Positions 19,788-29,051 of a stretch of 64,000 nucleotides of DNA are shown one piece after another; position 1 is the stretch's first letter; each line of letters starts with the position of its first letter. The notes beneath the pieces were generated by a model. That model searched no databases. It had not been told where the DNA came from and saw only the letters and a program-made list of their open reading frames with translations. This DNA comes from Sinimarinibacterium arenosum (GTDB lineage: Bacteria > Pseudomonadota > Gammaproteobacteria > Nevskiales > Nevskiaceae). The DNA is taken from positions 282,434-346,433 of the forward strand of contig NZ_SUKF01000006.1 of NCBI RefSeq assembly GCF_005047655.1, read 5' to 3'. Made by a program: the position numbers and the translations under genes.

Positions 19788-20102
19788 ATGACAAAACGAG
19801 ATCAGAAAGATTCCGCGGGGCTCGACGGCATCCGGTGGGTACCGCGCGGGCATCGCCGCAGCGACGCACGGCAGCGCGCGCTGCCGCTGCTGTCCGGACT
19901 TTGCCTGATCACGCTCGCAGGCTCCGGCTGCACCAATCAAGAGGTCTACGACAGCACCGAAGCCTGGCGCATCACCCAGTGCGATCGATACGCACCGCGT
20001 GATCGTGAGGAATGCCTGCAGCAGGCCAGGATGCCGTATTCGGAATACAAGACCAACCGGCACGAACCGGTGCCCAGCCCAACACCCGAGCCGACGCCGT
20101 GA
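19788..20102 (+). CDS. Small predicted lipoprotein
   Basis: A 104-residue protein of no recognised family. A basic N-terminus of about 30 residues precedes the hydrophobic stretch LPLLSGLCLITLAGSGC, which ends at a probable lipidation Cys. The mature part has two more cysteines and a Pro/Thr-rich tail. The ATG at 19788 is the first start in frame after the divergent fpr gene. Its stop overlaps the GTG start of the LysE gene (GTGA), so the two are probably co-translated. Confidence 0.6.
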   Translation: MTKRDQKDSAGLDGIRWVPRGHRRSDARQRALPLLSGLCLITLAGSGCTNQEVYDSTEAWRITQCDRYAPRDREECLQQARMPYSEYKTNRHEPVPSPTPEPTP

Positions 20103-20749
20103 GCGCGTGGCTGCCGGCACCCACGCAATGGGCCGCCTTCGTCGCTGCCAGCGTGGTGCTGGCGGTCACGCCAGGCCCCGGTGTCCTTTACATCGTGACC
20201 CGCAGCCTGACGCAAGGCCGCAGCGCAGGCTTAGCCTCGGTTGCCGGCGTTGCTCTCGGCAATTTCGGCAACGCCACGTTCGCAGCGCTGGGGCTGGCCA
20301 CCGTGCTGGCGCTTTCGGCCGAACTGTTCACTGCGATCAAATGGCTGGGGGCGGCGTATCTGATCGTGCTGGGGTTGCGCGCCTTGCGTCGACCCACCGT
20401 TGGCAACGAGCTACGGCAGCCACCCGCCACGTCACTGCGGCGCATCTTTGTCGACGGCTTCTGGGTGGCCCTGCTGAATCCGAAGACCGCGCTCTTTTTT
20501 GCTGCATTCCTGCCGCAGTTCATGTCAACCGACGCCGAGCCGGTTGCACAGAGCCTGTTGCTCGGTGCGGTGTTCGTGGGGATCGCCGCCACATCCGACA
20601 GCCTCTACGCCCTCGGCGCCGGGCATCTCGGCGCTCGCTGGCTGCGGCGCAACCCGCTGCAGAGTCTTGGCCGCTATGCGGTCTGCCTGGTCTACGTCGG
20701 GCTTGGATTGCTGACCGCATTTGGCGCGCAGCGCGCGCCGTCACGCTGA
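20099..20749 (+). CDS. LysE/RhtB-family amino acid exporter
   Basis: A six-helix inner-membrane exporter of 216 residues. Family motifs visible are AVTPGPGVLYI near the N-terminus, KWLGAAYLIVLG, and NPKTALFFAAFLPQF. LysE/RhtB proteins export amino acids or their analogues; the substrate is unknown. I selected the GTG at 20099 because it overlaps the preceding stop and places the first helix correctly; an upstream ATG in the same frame lies inside the lipoprotein gene. Confidence 0.88.
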   Translation: MSAWLPAPTQWAAFVAASVVLAVTPGPGVLYIVTRSLTQGRSAGLASVAGVALGNFGNATFAALGLATVLALSAELFTAIKWLGAAYLIVLGLRALRRPTVGNELRQPPATSLRRIFVDGFWVALLNPKTALFFAAFLPQFMSTDAEPVAQSLLLGAVFVGIAATSDSLYALGAGHLGARWLRRNPLQSLGRYAVCLVYVGLGLLTAFGAQRAPSR

Positions 20750-20762
20750 AGCGTCATTGCGT

Positions 20763-21707
20763 TCAATGCAGGTGCAGCCGTGCCAGTGGCGCCGGCTCCC
20801 CTTCCGACGTGATCCAGAGCTCGCCGGCATCGTCCCAGGCCACCGCCTCGATCTGCGGGTACTCAGGCAAATCGAGACTGACCGGGCTGCGCTGCATGGA
20901 CTGCAACCAGCTTTCGTCCGCAACCCGGTGATAGACGTGGGCCTGGCTCAGGCTGACGACCACCAGCGCATCGGCGGCGGCGTTGATATCCATCGACGTG
21001 GTCCAGTTAATCTGCTCGGGATCGGCACTGCCGTCAGGTGCGCGCGGGATTGCAATCTCGCCCAGCGCCTCGGCCACGACCAGCGGCACCGTAGGCGCCA
21101 GCGGCACGCGGTACAGCTGCGGCACCGCATCGCGCTTGGATAGCAGGTAAACGCTGCCTTCGGCGGCATCGACGGCGATGCTCTCGGCGTCGCGCGGACC
21201 GTCCGGGTAGATCAGCGTGATCGTGCGCACTGGCGTCGCCGACAGCTCGAACGGTCGCGACAGCTGCGTGGTGTCCGGCTCGTCGACGATGTACAGGGTC
21301 ACGACCGGCCGGAACGCGCTGTTGTCGCCGATATCCGCCAGCAGCAGCCTGGGTTGGCCGTCCTCGACGAACGAGGTCATGTCCTCCCAGTCCAGATTGG
21401 CCGCGAGATTGAGCTTGAGACTGCCCTGGTAATGCCCGGCGTGATCGACCGCATAGGCGGTCGCGGCACCGCCGCTGTCGTTGTGCGTCCACAGCAGCTG
21501 GGGATCAACCTGCGAGCGCGCAAGGCCGGAGGATTCGTTGATCAGATCGGTGTCGATCCGATACTCCTCCAGCGCAACGGCATCACCGGTACCGCTGCCG
21601 GACGCCTCCGGACTGCTTGCCCCACAGCTGCTCAGTGCCCACGCAAACACCGCACAACCGGTGGCAACGACCAGGGCACGCAAGGCTCGGCCGAGGTCCG
21701 CATTCAC
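20763..21707 (-). CDS. Predicted lipoprotein with propeller-like repeats
   Basis: A 314-residue envelope protein. The hydrophobic leader ending in ALSSC predicts lipidation. Blocks such as ESSGLARS, LWTHNDSGG, DWEDMTSF, LLLADIGDN and ESIAVDAA recur in a family of secreted beta-propeller-like proteins without a defined role. The GTG start at 21707 overlaps the stop of the GDPD gene (GTGA), making this the last gene of the four-gene GH31-PHP-GDPD-propeller operon. It may bind or process a phospho- or sugar compound released by its partners, but that is inference. Confidence 0.7.
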   Translation of the reverse strand: MNADLGRALRALVVATGCAVFAWALSSCGASSPEASGSGTGDAVALEEYRIDTDLINESSGLARSQVDPQLLWTHNDSGGAATAYAVDHAGHYQGSLKLNLAANLDWEDMTSFVEDGQPRLLLADIGDNSAFRPVVTLYIVDEPDTTQLSRPFELSATPVRTITLIYPDGPRDAESIAVDAAEGSVYLLSKRDAVPQLYRVPLAPTVPLVVAEALGEIAIPRAPDGSADPEQINWTTSMDINAAADALVVVSLSQAHVYHRVADESWLQSMQRSPVSLDLPEYPQIEAVAWDDAGELWITSEGEPAPLARLHLH

Positions 21708-22720
21708 TTGCACAGCGACAGCTCCACGGCCGGCGCATCGGCCGGATAGAGCCGGTCGGTATACAAGCGATCCTGCAGCGTCATCAGGCAGCCCGGATAG
21801 TTGGTGATGATGCCGTCGACGCCAAGATCGATCATCGCCTGGATGTCGTCCTGCGCATCCGGTGTCCACGGATCAACGCGTTTTCCCGCGGCGTGCGCGC
21901 TGGTGACGAATTCCGCATTCAGATCCGGCGAATCGAACACTGGCGCGACGTAGTCATGTCCGCCGGCCACCGCGACCGTCAGCGCATACGTCGCACCGGT
22001 CGAGCTGAGGAACAGCGTCTGGATCGTCGGGTCCATCGCCTTGATCGTCTGCACCGCGAACGGATTGAACGACTGCACGATGATGCGTTCGGCAATGCCG
22101 CTGTTCTGGATCAGCGGCACCAGCACGCCGGCGGCCTGGACGCCGAGCGGGTCGTTGAGCTGGATCTTGATCTCGATCGTCACCGTCGGTGCGTAGGTTC
22201 CGGTGAAGCCCGCCGTGAACGCGAACAGTTCCTCCGCGGTCGGAATCCGCACGCCGTAGCCGCGCAGCGGATGCTCGCGCGCCTCGTCCGGTGAGGTGGT
22301 CGACTGCCCCGGCGACCACCAATAGCCGGCGTCGCATGCGCTGATCTCGGCATAGGTCTTGTCACTGACGGTGCCGGTACAGTCGGTGGTGCGATCCAGC
22401 GTCGTGTCATGCAGCAGCACGGCGATGCCGTCGCTGGTCAGCACCATATCGGTCTCGAAGTCGTCGACACCCAGGCGCGCGGCGTTGCGGTAGGCCATCA
22501 TCGTGTTTTCCGGCGCATAGGCCGCGCCACCGCGATGGGCCGAGACGAACGGCACAGCCACGAATGACGCCGGCGGCGGTGTGGGTGTCGGCGTGGGACT
22601 GGGCGGCGGCGTGCCGCCCGACGATCCATCCCCCACCGGCTGCGAACTGCCGCAACCTGCGAGCAGCAGCGCGGCCACTGTGCACAGCATCCATCGCTTC
22701 ATCATCCCCCGCTTGATCAT
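21704..22720 (-). CDS. Glycerophosphodiester phosphodiesterase, lipoprotein
   Basis: Hydrolyses glycerophosphodiesters to glycerol-3-phosphate and an alcohol in the envelope. A signal peptide with lipobox LLLAGC is followed by a Gly/Ser/Pro/Thr linker. Catalytic motifs of the GDPD TIM barrel follow: SAHRGGAAYAPENT (general acid/base His and metal-binding Glu), DDFETDMV and LLHDTTLDR. The C-terminal VDGIITNYP segment is also typical. It lies 26 bp after the PHP-like gene. ATG 22720 is taken as start; 22705 or 22702 are alternatives. Confidence 0.9.
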   Translation of the reverse strand: MIKRGMMKRWMLCTVAALLLAGCGSSQPVGDGSSGGTPPPSPTPTPTPPPASFVAVPFVSAHRGGAAYAPENTMMAYRNAARLGVDDFETDMVLTSDGIAVLLHDTTLDRTTDCTGTVSDKTYAEISACDAGYWWSPGQSTTSPDEAREHPLRGYGVRIPTAEELFAFTAGFTGTYAPTVTIEIKIQLNDPLGVQAAGVLVPLIQNSGIAERIIVQSFNPFAVQTIKAMDPTIQTLFLSSTGATYALTVAVAGGHDYVAPVFDSPDLNAEFVTSAHAAGKRVDPWTPDAQDDIQAMIDLGVDGIITNYPGCLMTLQDRLYTDRLYPADAPAVELSLCK

Positions 22721-22746
22721 CCCCGGTCCCCGTGTGTTATTCGTTG

Positions 22747-24090
22747 TCAGCGTCCGGTAATCCATACCGGTGCCAGGTACGCCACCGACGTGCCGTCGGC
22801 ATCATGCACGCGTACGAAGTACCAGTGCCGGGCACCGGCTTCAACCGGCAGCTTGAACTGTGCCTGGCTGCCGTACACCGCCGACAGCAGCTCCCCGCCG
22901 CTGCCGTACAGACGGTAGTCACCCATGAACGGCGTGCCGTCGCGCCGCGTCAGCTTGGCGCTGAGCTCGACCGGACCATGGGCTGCGTCGCAGCTCAGCC
23001 GCGCGCCCATCGGCGCCTGATGATCGACCACCACTTGTGCTCGCAGATGCTGTCCCGGCGACAGCGCATAGGTGCGCCGTGCGAGCCAGGCTTCCTTGAA
23101 GGCATCGTCATTCAATCCGGTCGCCAAGGTCACGGTCTTGGGCCGCTCCTCGGAACCGAACTTGAGCTGATGCTCGTCCTCCGAGCCGATCGGAGACAGC
23201 ATCCAGCCAATATCCAGCGCGTGCACGTACTCGTCCATGTAGCGATCGTTGCCGTTGGAGTCGTTGTAGACCTCCTGACCGAACATGCGCTCGACCGCTT
23301 CGGGAATCAGCGTGTAGTCGTTCCAGTTGCAGCCGGGATCGCCGACGCTGTCGAACAGGCATTTGTCCGACGGATGATTGAAGTGCCCCAGGCCATCACC
23401 GCCGCCGCCGAACGGCACCGGCGCCGTGACGCTGCCGCCCAGGCCGACCGTGTCCGGATCGCGCGTGAACCAGTCCCAGAACGTTTCCATTGTCACCAGA
23501 TAACCGAGATCGGTCTTGGCATTGGAAAAATTCTTCGAGAAGTAGACGTTGATATGGCCGAAGCGGTCCGAGGTCCACTCGAAGCCACGCACGGCAAGAA
23601 AGTCGCCCGTGCTCGCTGCGGCAGCCTGATCGGCCGTGCTCTGCCATTTGACCAGTTCGTCGGCGGTCGGCGTCAGGCAGGTCAGCAGGCCGTCTGGCGT
23701 AGTGAAGCAGTCCGAGCCGACCGAAATGAATACGCCGGTATCCAGCGTATCGGAATGCTCGCTGCCGGCCGCGAAGTCGTAGCCGGCCTGCTGGATCGTG
23801 CGGTAGTAGTCGGCGGGAATCGTGTGGATGTCCCCGTCCGAATACGCGCCGTGCTCATGCATCGTGCCTTCGTAATGCTTCAGTGCATCCAGCGGCGTAC
23901 CGGTATAGGCGTCGCATTTGGACGACGCCGGGGTTCCGACTGGCGCCGTCTGTGTATCTGTATCGGCAGGCACCGAGGAGCCGCACGCCGACAGGCCCAA
24001 CGCCAGCAGGCAGCCGGCGCCGCGCAGCGACCGTGGTGAGGTGAATCCGGACGACAGCAAAGATCGGACATCCATCATGGCGGCACTCAT
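22747..24090 (-). CDS. CehA/McbA-like PHP-domain metallohydrolase, lipoprotein
   Basis: A predicted secreted metal-dependent hydrolase of 447 residues. The leader ends in LGLSAC, giving a lipoprotein. PHP-type metal sites are visible: TMHEHGAYSDGD near the N-terminus, AGSEHSDT, and GHFNHPSD further on. The C-terminal 110 residues form a beta-rich module. CehA-like enzymes cleave esters or carbamates and related proteins handle phosphoesters; the substrate here is open. The ATG at 24090 overlaps the stop of the GH31 gene (TGATG), so the two are translationally coupled. Confidence 0.72.
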   Translation of the reverse strand: MSAAMMDVRSLLSSGFTSPRSLRGAGCLLALGLSACGSSVPADTDTQTAPVGTPASSKCDAYTGTPLDALKHYEGTMHEHGAYSDGDIHTIPADYYRTIQQAGYDFAAGSEHSDTLDTGVFISVGSDCFTTPDGLLTCLTPTADELVKWQSTADQAAAASTGDFLAVRGFEWTSDRFGHINVYFSKNFSNAKTDLGYLVTMETFWDWFTRDPDTVGLGGSVTAPVPFGGGGDGLGHFNHPSDKCLFDSVGDPGCNWNDYTLIPEAVERMFGQEVYNDSNGNDRYMDEYVHALDIGWMLSPIGSEDEHQLKFGSEERPKTVTLATGLNDDAFKEAWLARRTYALSPGQHLRAQVVVDHQAPMGARLSCDAAHGPVELSAKLTRRDGTPFMGDYRLYGSGGELLSAVYGSQAQFKLPVEAGARHWYFVRVHDADGTSVAYLAPVWITGR

Positions 24091-26270
24091 CACGGCAGGG
24101 CGGCGGCGCTGACGCCGTCAGGGAGTACGGCGCCTTCGCGGACGTACAGAGGAATCTGCTCCAGCGGCGCAAGGATGGCGATGCGGGTCGGGCCCTCGAC
24201 AGTCTGACCGGTCCAGAACGAGGTCCAGCGCCCCGGTGGGATGAATACCGTGCGCGGGAACACTTCGAGACCCGACAGCGCATCGGTCAGCGGCGCGACC
24301 AGCAGATCCGGACCGAACAGATACTGGTTCTCGGCGTTCAGGGCCATCGGCTCATCGGGGAATGCATAGGCCATCGGCCGCACAATCGGCACCCCGGTTT
24401 CGATCGATGCCCGGGCATGACGCGCGATGTACGGTACCAGCCGGTCATGCAGGGTGGCGTAGGTGCGGTAGACGCGCACCGCACGGTCACTGACCCACCA
24501 CGGTGGCACATCGGTCTGCATGATCGGCGACAGCGCGCCGAGCTGGGTCCAGCGGATGAACAGGTTGGTTCCCGGCGGCAGCAGCGGAATGCCGCCTACC
24601 GATTCGCCGGCATCCTGACGCAGACCGGCATAGCCGCCGATGTCGGCTCCGTTGAACACGAAGCCGCTGACCGAAAGCGACAGCAGCGAGCGCAGCGCCT
24701 GGGTCAAACCCAGTTCACCAAAGAAGCTGCCGTTGTCTGCGGCCCAATGCCCGGACCACTGCGCAGAACCATTCCAGCCACCGCGCGCAAAGATCGCAAA
24801 GTCGTCGCCGCGCTCGGCGCGAAAGGCTTCGTAGATTGCCCGGTGATAGCGGCCGACGTAGGCGTTGTGATTGAGGCGGTTGTGCAGTCCGTTGTTCCAC
24901 ACCGAGTCATCCGACAAATCCTCTTCCCCGCGGTCGACTTTGACGCCGTCGATGCCGCGACGGATCAGCGCGCGCAATCCGTCGCGCCACCAGGCGTAGG
25001 CGTCGGGATTGGTGAAGTCCAGATGCGGATCGATGCCGCGCGTCGGATAGTAGGTCGCATCATTGCCGTCCGCGCGCGTGCCGGTGACGAGCCAGCCGCG
25101 CTCGGCGGCATCGCTTTCGTACGCACCACTCATGAATGGCGACAGCCACACCATCAGACGCACACCCTGAGCATGCACTTCGTCGATCAGCGCGTCGGCA
25201 TCCTCGAAACGGCCAGGATCGAAATCGAAGCTGCCCTTGCCGGCGTCCCAGGGGTTGTCCAGCCATACGGCGCCCAGCGGGATGTCGCGATCGAGCATGC
25301 CGTACAGCAGCGCACGCACCGTCTCGGTGCTGGTATCGGAGTCCTGCCAGACCATCGGCCGGAACATCCAGTCCGGCGGCGTCCATTGCGGACGGCCGGC
25401 ACGCGCGGTGTGTGTGCTGACCATCTGCTGCGGCGTACCGCGATACAGCACCACCTCCATCGAAGCGGCTTCCTGCATCAGGTTGACCGCATCGTCGCGC
25501 TCGTCCGGATTGGCAAAATTGATCTCACCACGCGCGTCCGACGGCCCCCACGCACCCCAGCCACAGGGGCACCAGAAGAAGCTCGCGGCGATCTCGTTGG
25601 TCGAGGTCTCGCGGTTCGACTTCGGTCCGTGACTGATCCAGAGCGGCAGACTGGTGCCGCGCATGTCGATGCCGGAGAAACGTTGACCGCCGCCAAAGTA
25701 GTGCTGATCTCCCGGACTGCTCCAGGCGATCTCGGTGGCCTGGACCTCGGCGGCCTGCGGCGTGAAGCGGAGTTCCAGCGCGCCGTCATCGGCAAAGCGC
25801 AGTGCCAGTTGTGCGCCGGCACCGTCGCCGGTGCGCAGCGCGACCGTCGCCGTATCGCCGGACAGCTGCACCGACTCTGCCGTGGTCGCACGCTGCCAGC
25901 CGTCCCCCGTGCGATAGCCGAATGCGGCGTAACTGATATCCGGCAACCCGGGATACGCCTGGTCGATACCGTCCTGCTTGTCGTTGTTGCTGTCGTAGTC
26001 GTCATTCGACGACGGATCTGCCGCAGCCGCCGCGGACTGCAGCACCACCGTGCCATCCACGGTCAGCCAGCGCAGGCTCAGCGGGTTGCGGTTCAGTTCA
26101 ACGCTCGAGTGACCGTCGCCGATGCTGAATCGCTCGGCGTTCTGGTCCAGGCTGAGACCGGATGACGTCTCGCCCGCGCCAGTCCCGTTGGTCGGGACCG
26201 AAGTTGCACCGCAGGCGGACAACAGAAAGACGGCGGCAATGGCTGCCGCCGCCGGATAAACACACGGCAT
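24090..26270 (-). CDS. Glycoside hydrolase family 31 alpha-glycosidase, lipoprotein
   Basis: A retaining glycosidase of 726 residues acting on alpha-linked glucosides or xylosides in the envelope. Leader and lipobox (LLSAC) are followed by an N-terminal beta-sandwich, a TIM barrel with GAVWLDNPWD, the probable nucleophile Asp in DGVKVDRGEED, a GGWNGSAQWSGHWAADN segment, and C-terminal beta domains with PRTVFIPPG. The length is typical for GH31. It heads the lipoprotein operon and shares a short divergent promoter region with the gene at 26402. Confidence 0.9.
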   Translation of the reverse strand: MPCVYPAAAAIAAVFLLSACGATSVPTNGTGAGETSSGLSLDQNAERFSIGDGHSSVELNRNPLSLRWLTVDGTVVLQSAAAAADPSSNDDYDSNNDKQDGIDQAYPGLPDISYAAFGYRTGDGWQRATTAESVQLSGDTATVALRTGDGAGAQLALRFADDGALELRFTPQAAEVQATEIAWSSPGDQHYFGGGQRFSGIDMRGTSLPLWISHGPKSNRETSTNEIAASFFWCPCGWGAWGPSDARGEINFANPDERDDAVNLMQEAASMEVVLYRGTPQQMVSTHTARAGRPQWTPPDWMFRPMVWQDSDTSTETVRALLYGMLDRDIPLGAVWLDNPWDAGKGSFDFDPGRFEDADALIDEVHAQGVRLMVWLSPFMSGAYESDAAERGWLVTGTRADGNDATYYPTRGIDPHLDFTNPDAYAWWRDGLRALIRRGIDGVKVDRGEEDLSDDSVWNNGLHNRLNHNAYVGRYHRAIYEAFRAERGDDFAIFARGGWNGSAQWSGHWAADNGSFFGELGLTQALRSLLSLSVSGFVFNGADIGGYAGLRQDAGESVGGIPLLPPGTNLFIRWTQLGALSPIMQTDVPPWWVSDRAVRVYRTYATLHDRLVPYIARHARASIETGVPIVRPMAYAFPDEPMALNAENQYLFGPDLLVAPLTDALSGLEVFPRTVFIPPGRWTSFWTGQTVEGPTRIAILAPLEQIPLYVREGAVLPDGVSAAALP

Positions 26271-26401
26271 GGCTGAAAGACTTCACAGGGAACAGCGCGC
26301 AGCGTAGGCCCGGCCGATGACGCGCCGATGACGCCGCTGCACCAGACAACGGCACGGATGCTGCTTGCTGATGCACCAAGACAACAACACCGAGCCCGTC
26401 C

Positions 26402-27157
26402 GTGACCCCGGCATTGATCCGCCCCCTGATGTCCTGCTTGAGCCTCGCGGCCTTAGGCCTGTCCGTTGCCGGCTGCAGCCAATGGCAGACCGCCAAGCCC
26501 TGGCTGACCGGGACGCTGGCGGAGGAAACCAGCACGCTCGAAGGCGTCCGCCGCACTATCCGCACCGGCGACATCGTCACCGCCGACCAGCCGCTGCGGA
26601 TCGATACGACCCTGACGCTGCAGCAGGAACTGACCGCGAGCACCGAACAGAACGGCACCGCCGTCAGCGTCCGTCTGCAACCCGGCACCTATCGACTGGT
26701 CTCCGAGGCCGATGGCGCCCGCTATTTCGCCGCCGCCGAATCGATTCCGGCCACGCGTGCCGGGGCGGCACTGCCGGCGTACGGAGGGATTGTGGTCGCA
26801 TCCGACCGGCCGGAACCGCTGGCGGCCTATTGGTTGTGGTCGGAGGTGCGCAATCCGCTGCTCGCGTATGTCGCCCGCATTGCGTACGCGCCCGAACTGC
26901 CGGACGCGATTGCCAAGCAGGCGACCGTCGTTGGCGACGAAGCCACGGCAACCCTGAGCTACGCCGGCGTGCGCGACGACACCCTGCTGTTCATCTATCG
27001 TGAACTGGCGCCGGGCACCACACCCGATACCGAGGCCGGCATCGAAGTCGAGCTGCACTGCGCGCTGGAAGCTGAATGCAGTTATCGCGCGGCGCGCTTC
27101 GTCGTTCATGCCGCGGACCCGCAGCACCTGGACTATTCGCTGGTCCACGCGCTGTAA
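26402..27157 (+). CDS. Predicted lipoprotein of unknown function
   Basis: A 251-residue protein with the leader LSLAALGLSVAGC and no family I recognise. The mature region is beta-rich, containing PGTYRLVSEADGARYFAA, and only a few cysteines near the C-terminus. The first start is a GTG at 26402; an ATG at 26429 would also leave an intact signal peptide. It is divergent from the GH31 operon, and might share regulation with it. Confidence 0.6.
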   Translation: MTPALIRPLMSCLSLAALGLSVAGCSQWQTAKPWLTGTLAEETSTLEGVRRTIRTGDIVTADQPLRIDTTLTLQQELTASTEQNGTAVSVRLQPGTYRLVSEADGARYFAAAESIPATRAGAALPAYGGIVVASDRPEPLAAYWLWSEVRNPLLAYVARIAYAPELPDAIAKQATVVGDEATATLSYAGVRDDTLLFIYRELAPGTTPDTEAGIEVELHCALEAECSYRAARFVVHAADPQHLDYSLVHAL

Positions 27158-27236
27158 CCCGGCTCGAGGCGCGCCCACTCCGGCGGCGCTGAATGGTGTA
27201 CAACATCGCGACAACATCCTTTCGCGATAGTCCCCC

Positions 27237-27911
27237 ATGAACGTCACCGAAGCCGTGCAGTCACGCCGCAGCGTGCGCGCCTTTCTGGATACTCCGGTTC
27301 CATCCACGCTGTTGCGCGAGGCGATAGAGCTGGCGGCGCGCGCACCGTCCGGCGGCAATCTGCAGCCGTGGCAGATCTTCGCCATTGCTGGCGAGCCCCT
27401 GCAGACACTGAAAGACCGCGTTGCCGAGCGTCTGCAGCGCGCCGATCCAAGCGAACGCCCGGAATACGAAATCTATCCGTCGAACCTGTGGGAACCCCAT
27501 CGCACCCAGCGCTACGCGCTTGGAGAGGCGATGTACGCCACGCTCGGCGTGGGCCGCGAAGACAAGATCGGGCGCCTGCAGCAGTTCGCGCGCAACTTTG
27601 CCTTCTTCGGCGCACCCGCTGCGGTGTTCTGCTACATCGACCGCCGCATGGGGCCGCCGCAGTGGTCGGATCTGGGCATGTATCTGCAGACGCTGATGCT
27701 GCTGTTGCGTGAACGCGGCCTCGACAGCTGCCCGCAGGAATGCTGGTCGGTCTATCCAAGAACCGTTGCCTCAGTCCTGCAGCCACCGGAAGAATCGATG
27801 CTGTTCTGCGGCATGTCGATCGGCTACGCCGATCCGGACGCGCCGATCAACACCCTGCAATCTGAACGTCTACCGCTGGATCAGTTCGCGCAGTTCTTGG
27901 GCTTCGATTAG
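27237..27911 (+). CDS. Nitroreductase-family FMN oxidoreductase
   Basis: A 224-residue FMN-dependent NAD(P)H oxidoreductase. The N-terminus (AVQSRRSVRAFLDTPVP) carries the Ser-Arg-Arg FMN-phosphate motif, followed by LAARAPSGGNLQPW, both diagnostic of the nitroreductase fold. The C-terminal third (GYADPDAPIN) is also typical. It acts as a soluble dimer; the natural substrate is not evident. Confidence 0.88.
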   Translation: MNVTEAVQSRRSVRAFLDTPVPSTLLREAIELAARAPSGGNLQPWQIFAIAGEPLQTLKDRVAERLQRADPSERPEYEIYPSNLWEPHRTQRYALGEAMYATLGVGREDKIGRLQQFARNFAFFGAPAAVFCYIDRRMGPPQWSDLGMYLQTLMLLLRERGLDSCPQECWSVYPRTVASVLQPPEESMLFCGMSIGYADPDAPINTLQSERLPLDQFAQFLGFD

Positions 27912-27947
27912 AAACTGCGCGCAAACAGGCCAGGAGGCACAGGCCCA

Positions 27948-27998
27948 GCAAAAGAAAGCGGCGGACTGACCCTGCCCTGGGATGTCAGTCTCGCCGCT
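27948..27998 (-). terminator. Intrinsic terminator of the SDR-rubredoxin transcript
   Basis: AGCGGCGGACTGAC (27957-27970) and GTCAGTCTCGCCGCT (27984-27998) form a 14-bp stem with a single bulged base. On the minus strand the stem is followed by TTTCTTTTGC. It lies 60 bp after the SDR stop codon. Confidence 0.75.
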
Positions 27999-28060
27999 AT
28001 CCCTGTTGCGCCGCGCCAGCAGATTGCTCAGCGTCTTCGGCGGGATCGAGCCGCTATTGC

Positions 28061-28843
28061 CTAGCCGGACATCGCCGCCGACATCGCGCCCGATCCGGCC
28101 AGTGACCATCCTCCATCCACCGGCAGAATGACTCCGGTGACATACCCGGCGTCTTCGCTGCACAACCACAACGCCGCCTTGGCAATCTCCTGAATCGTTC
28201 CGTAGCGACGAACCGGCACACTGGCGACCAGTGCCTGCGTGGCTTCGGGAGTCGGCGCCAGCCGCCGCATGCCTTCGGTATCGGCAATCGGACCCGGTGC
28301 AATACCGTTGACCCGGATACCGACCGGCCCCCATTCCAGTGCGCAGGTTCGCGTGACCTGGTCGACGCCCGCCTTGGCCGCGCAAGCATGCACCTGGTAG
28401 ACCGTCGGCAACCACGCCTGCGGGGCGGTGATGTTGACCACCGCCGCACCCGGCTTGCGCAGATAGGGATGCGCACTGCGCAGCACATTGAACGTGCCGA
28501 GCAGATCGATATCGACCACGGTCTTGAACGCATTGGGAGACAGCTTGTCGGCGGGTGCCAGAAAGTTGCCCGCAGCACCGGACACCAGCGCGTCGATCGG
28601 ACCCAATGTCTCGGCGGCCTGCGCCAGCGCTGCGCTCACCGCGTCGGCGTCACGGACATCGGCGGCGAAACCCAGCACCTCACCGCCGTGCGCCTTCAGA
28701 GCTTCCACCGCGGTATCGACGTTCTCCTGTTTGCGGCTCAGCACGGCGACCTTGGCTCCCGCCGCGGCAAAAGCATTGGCAATCCCGAAGTTGATGCCAG
28801 TCGTGCCGCCTGCAATGAAAGCCACTTTGTCACGATAGTTCAT
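28061..28843 (-). CDS. SDR oxidoreductase, 2,4-dienoyl-CoA reductase-like
   Basis: A 260-residue NADP-dependent short-chain reductase. The cofactor motif is GGTTGINFG. The segment VSGAAGNFLAP and the active-site region VHACAAKAGVDQVTRTCALEWG, which lacks the usual Tyr of YxxxK, match peroxisomal-type 2,4-dienoyl-CoA reductases (DECR2), as does IAPGPIADTEGMRRL. The predicted job is to help beta-oxidation of polyunsaturated acyl-CoA. This agrees with the dienoyl-CoA isomerase-like gene at 31095. The rubredoxin gene lies directly upstream with a 3-bp gap. Confidence 0.82.
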   Translation of the reverse strand: MNYRDKVAFIAGGTTGINFGIANAFAAAGAKVAVLSRKQENVDTAVEALKAHGGEVLGFAADVRDADAVSAALAQAAETLGPIDALVSGAAGNFLAPADKLSPNAFKTVVDIDLLGTFNVLRSAHPYLRKPGAAVVNITAPQAWLPTVYQVHACAAKAGVDQVTRTCALEWGPVGIRVNGIAPGPIADTEGMRRLAPTPEATQALVASVPVRRYGTIQEIAKAALWLCSEDAGYVTGVILPVDGGWSLAGSGAMSAAMSG

Positions 28844-28846
28844 GCT

Positions 28847-29020
28847 CTAGTCCTCCAGATCGTAGTCATCTTTGCCGGCACCGCATTCAGGACACGCCCA
28901 GTCGCCCGGGATATCCGCAAAGCGGGTCCCAGGCGCGATGCCGCTGTCCGGATCACCCAGCGCCTCGTCATAAACGTGTGAGCAGTAGCGGCAGCGGTAG
29001 CGTTGATAAGGCGTTGTCAT
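28847..29020 (-). CDS. Rubredoxin
   Basis: A 57-residue iron-sulfur-free Fe(Cys)4 electron carrier. Two CxxC-type knuckles are visible (YRCRYCSHVYD and WACPECGAGKDD), with the family spacer DPDSGIAPGTRFADIP. The ATG at 29020 follows GAGGAGAACCG and is better than an upstream in-frame ATG at 29044. Rubredoxins commonly feed electrons to alkane hydroxylases or desaturases, and a decayed desaturase fragment lies just upstream, so this gene may be an orphaned partner. Confidence 0.93.
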   Translation of the reverse strand: MTTPYQRYRCRYCSHVYDEALGDPDSGIAPGTRFADIPGDWACPECGAGKDDYDLED

Positions 29021-29051
29021 CGGTTCTCCTCGGTTATCAGTCAATCAGCGA

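Noticed and set aside
22732..24039. 435-codon open frame opposite the PHP-like gene
   Set aside because: Antisense shadow with no motif; the minus-strand gene has a leader, metal motifs and coupled start codons.
24417..26165. 582-codon open frame opposite the GH31 gene
   Set aside because: Antisense to a gene with clear catalytic motifs; no domain, no ribosome site.
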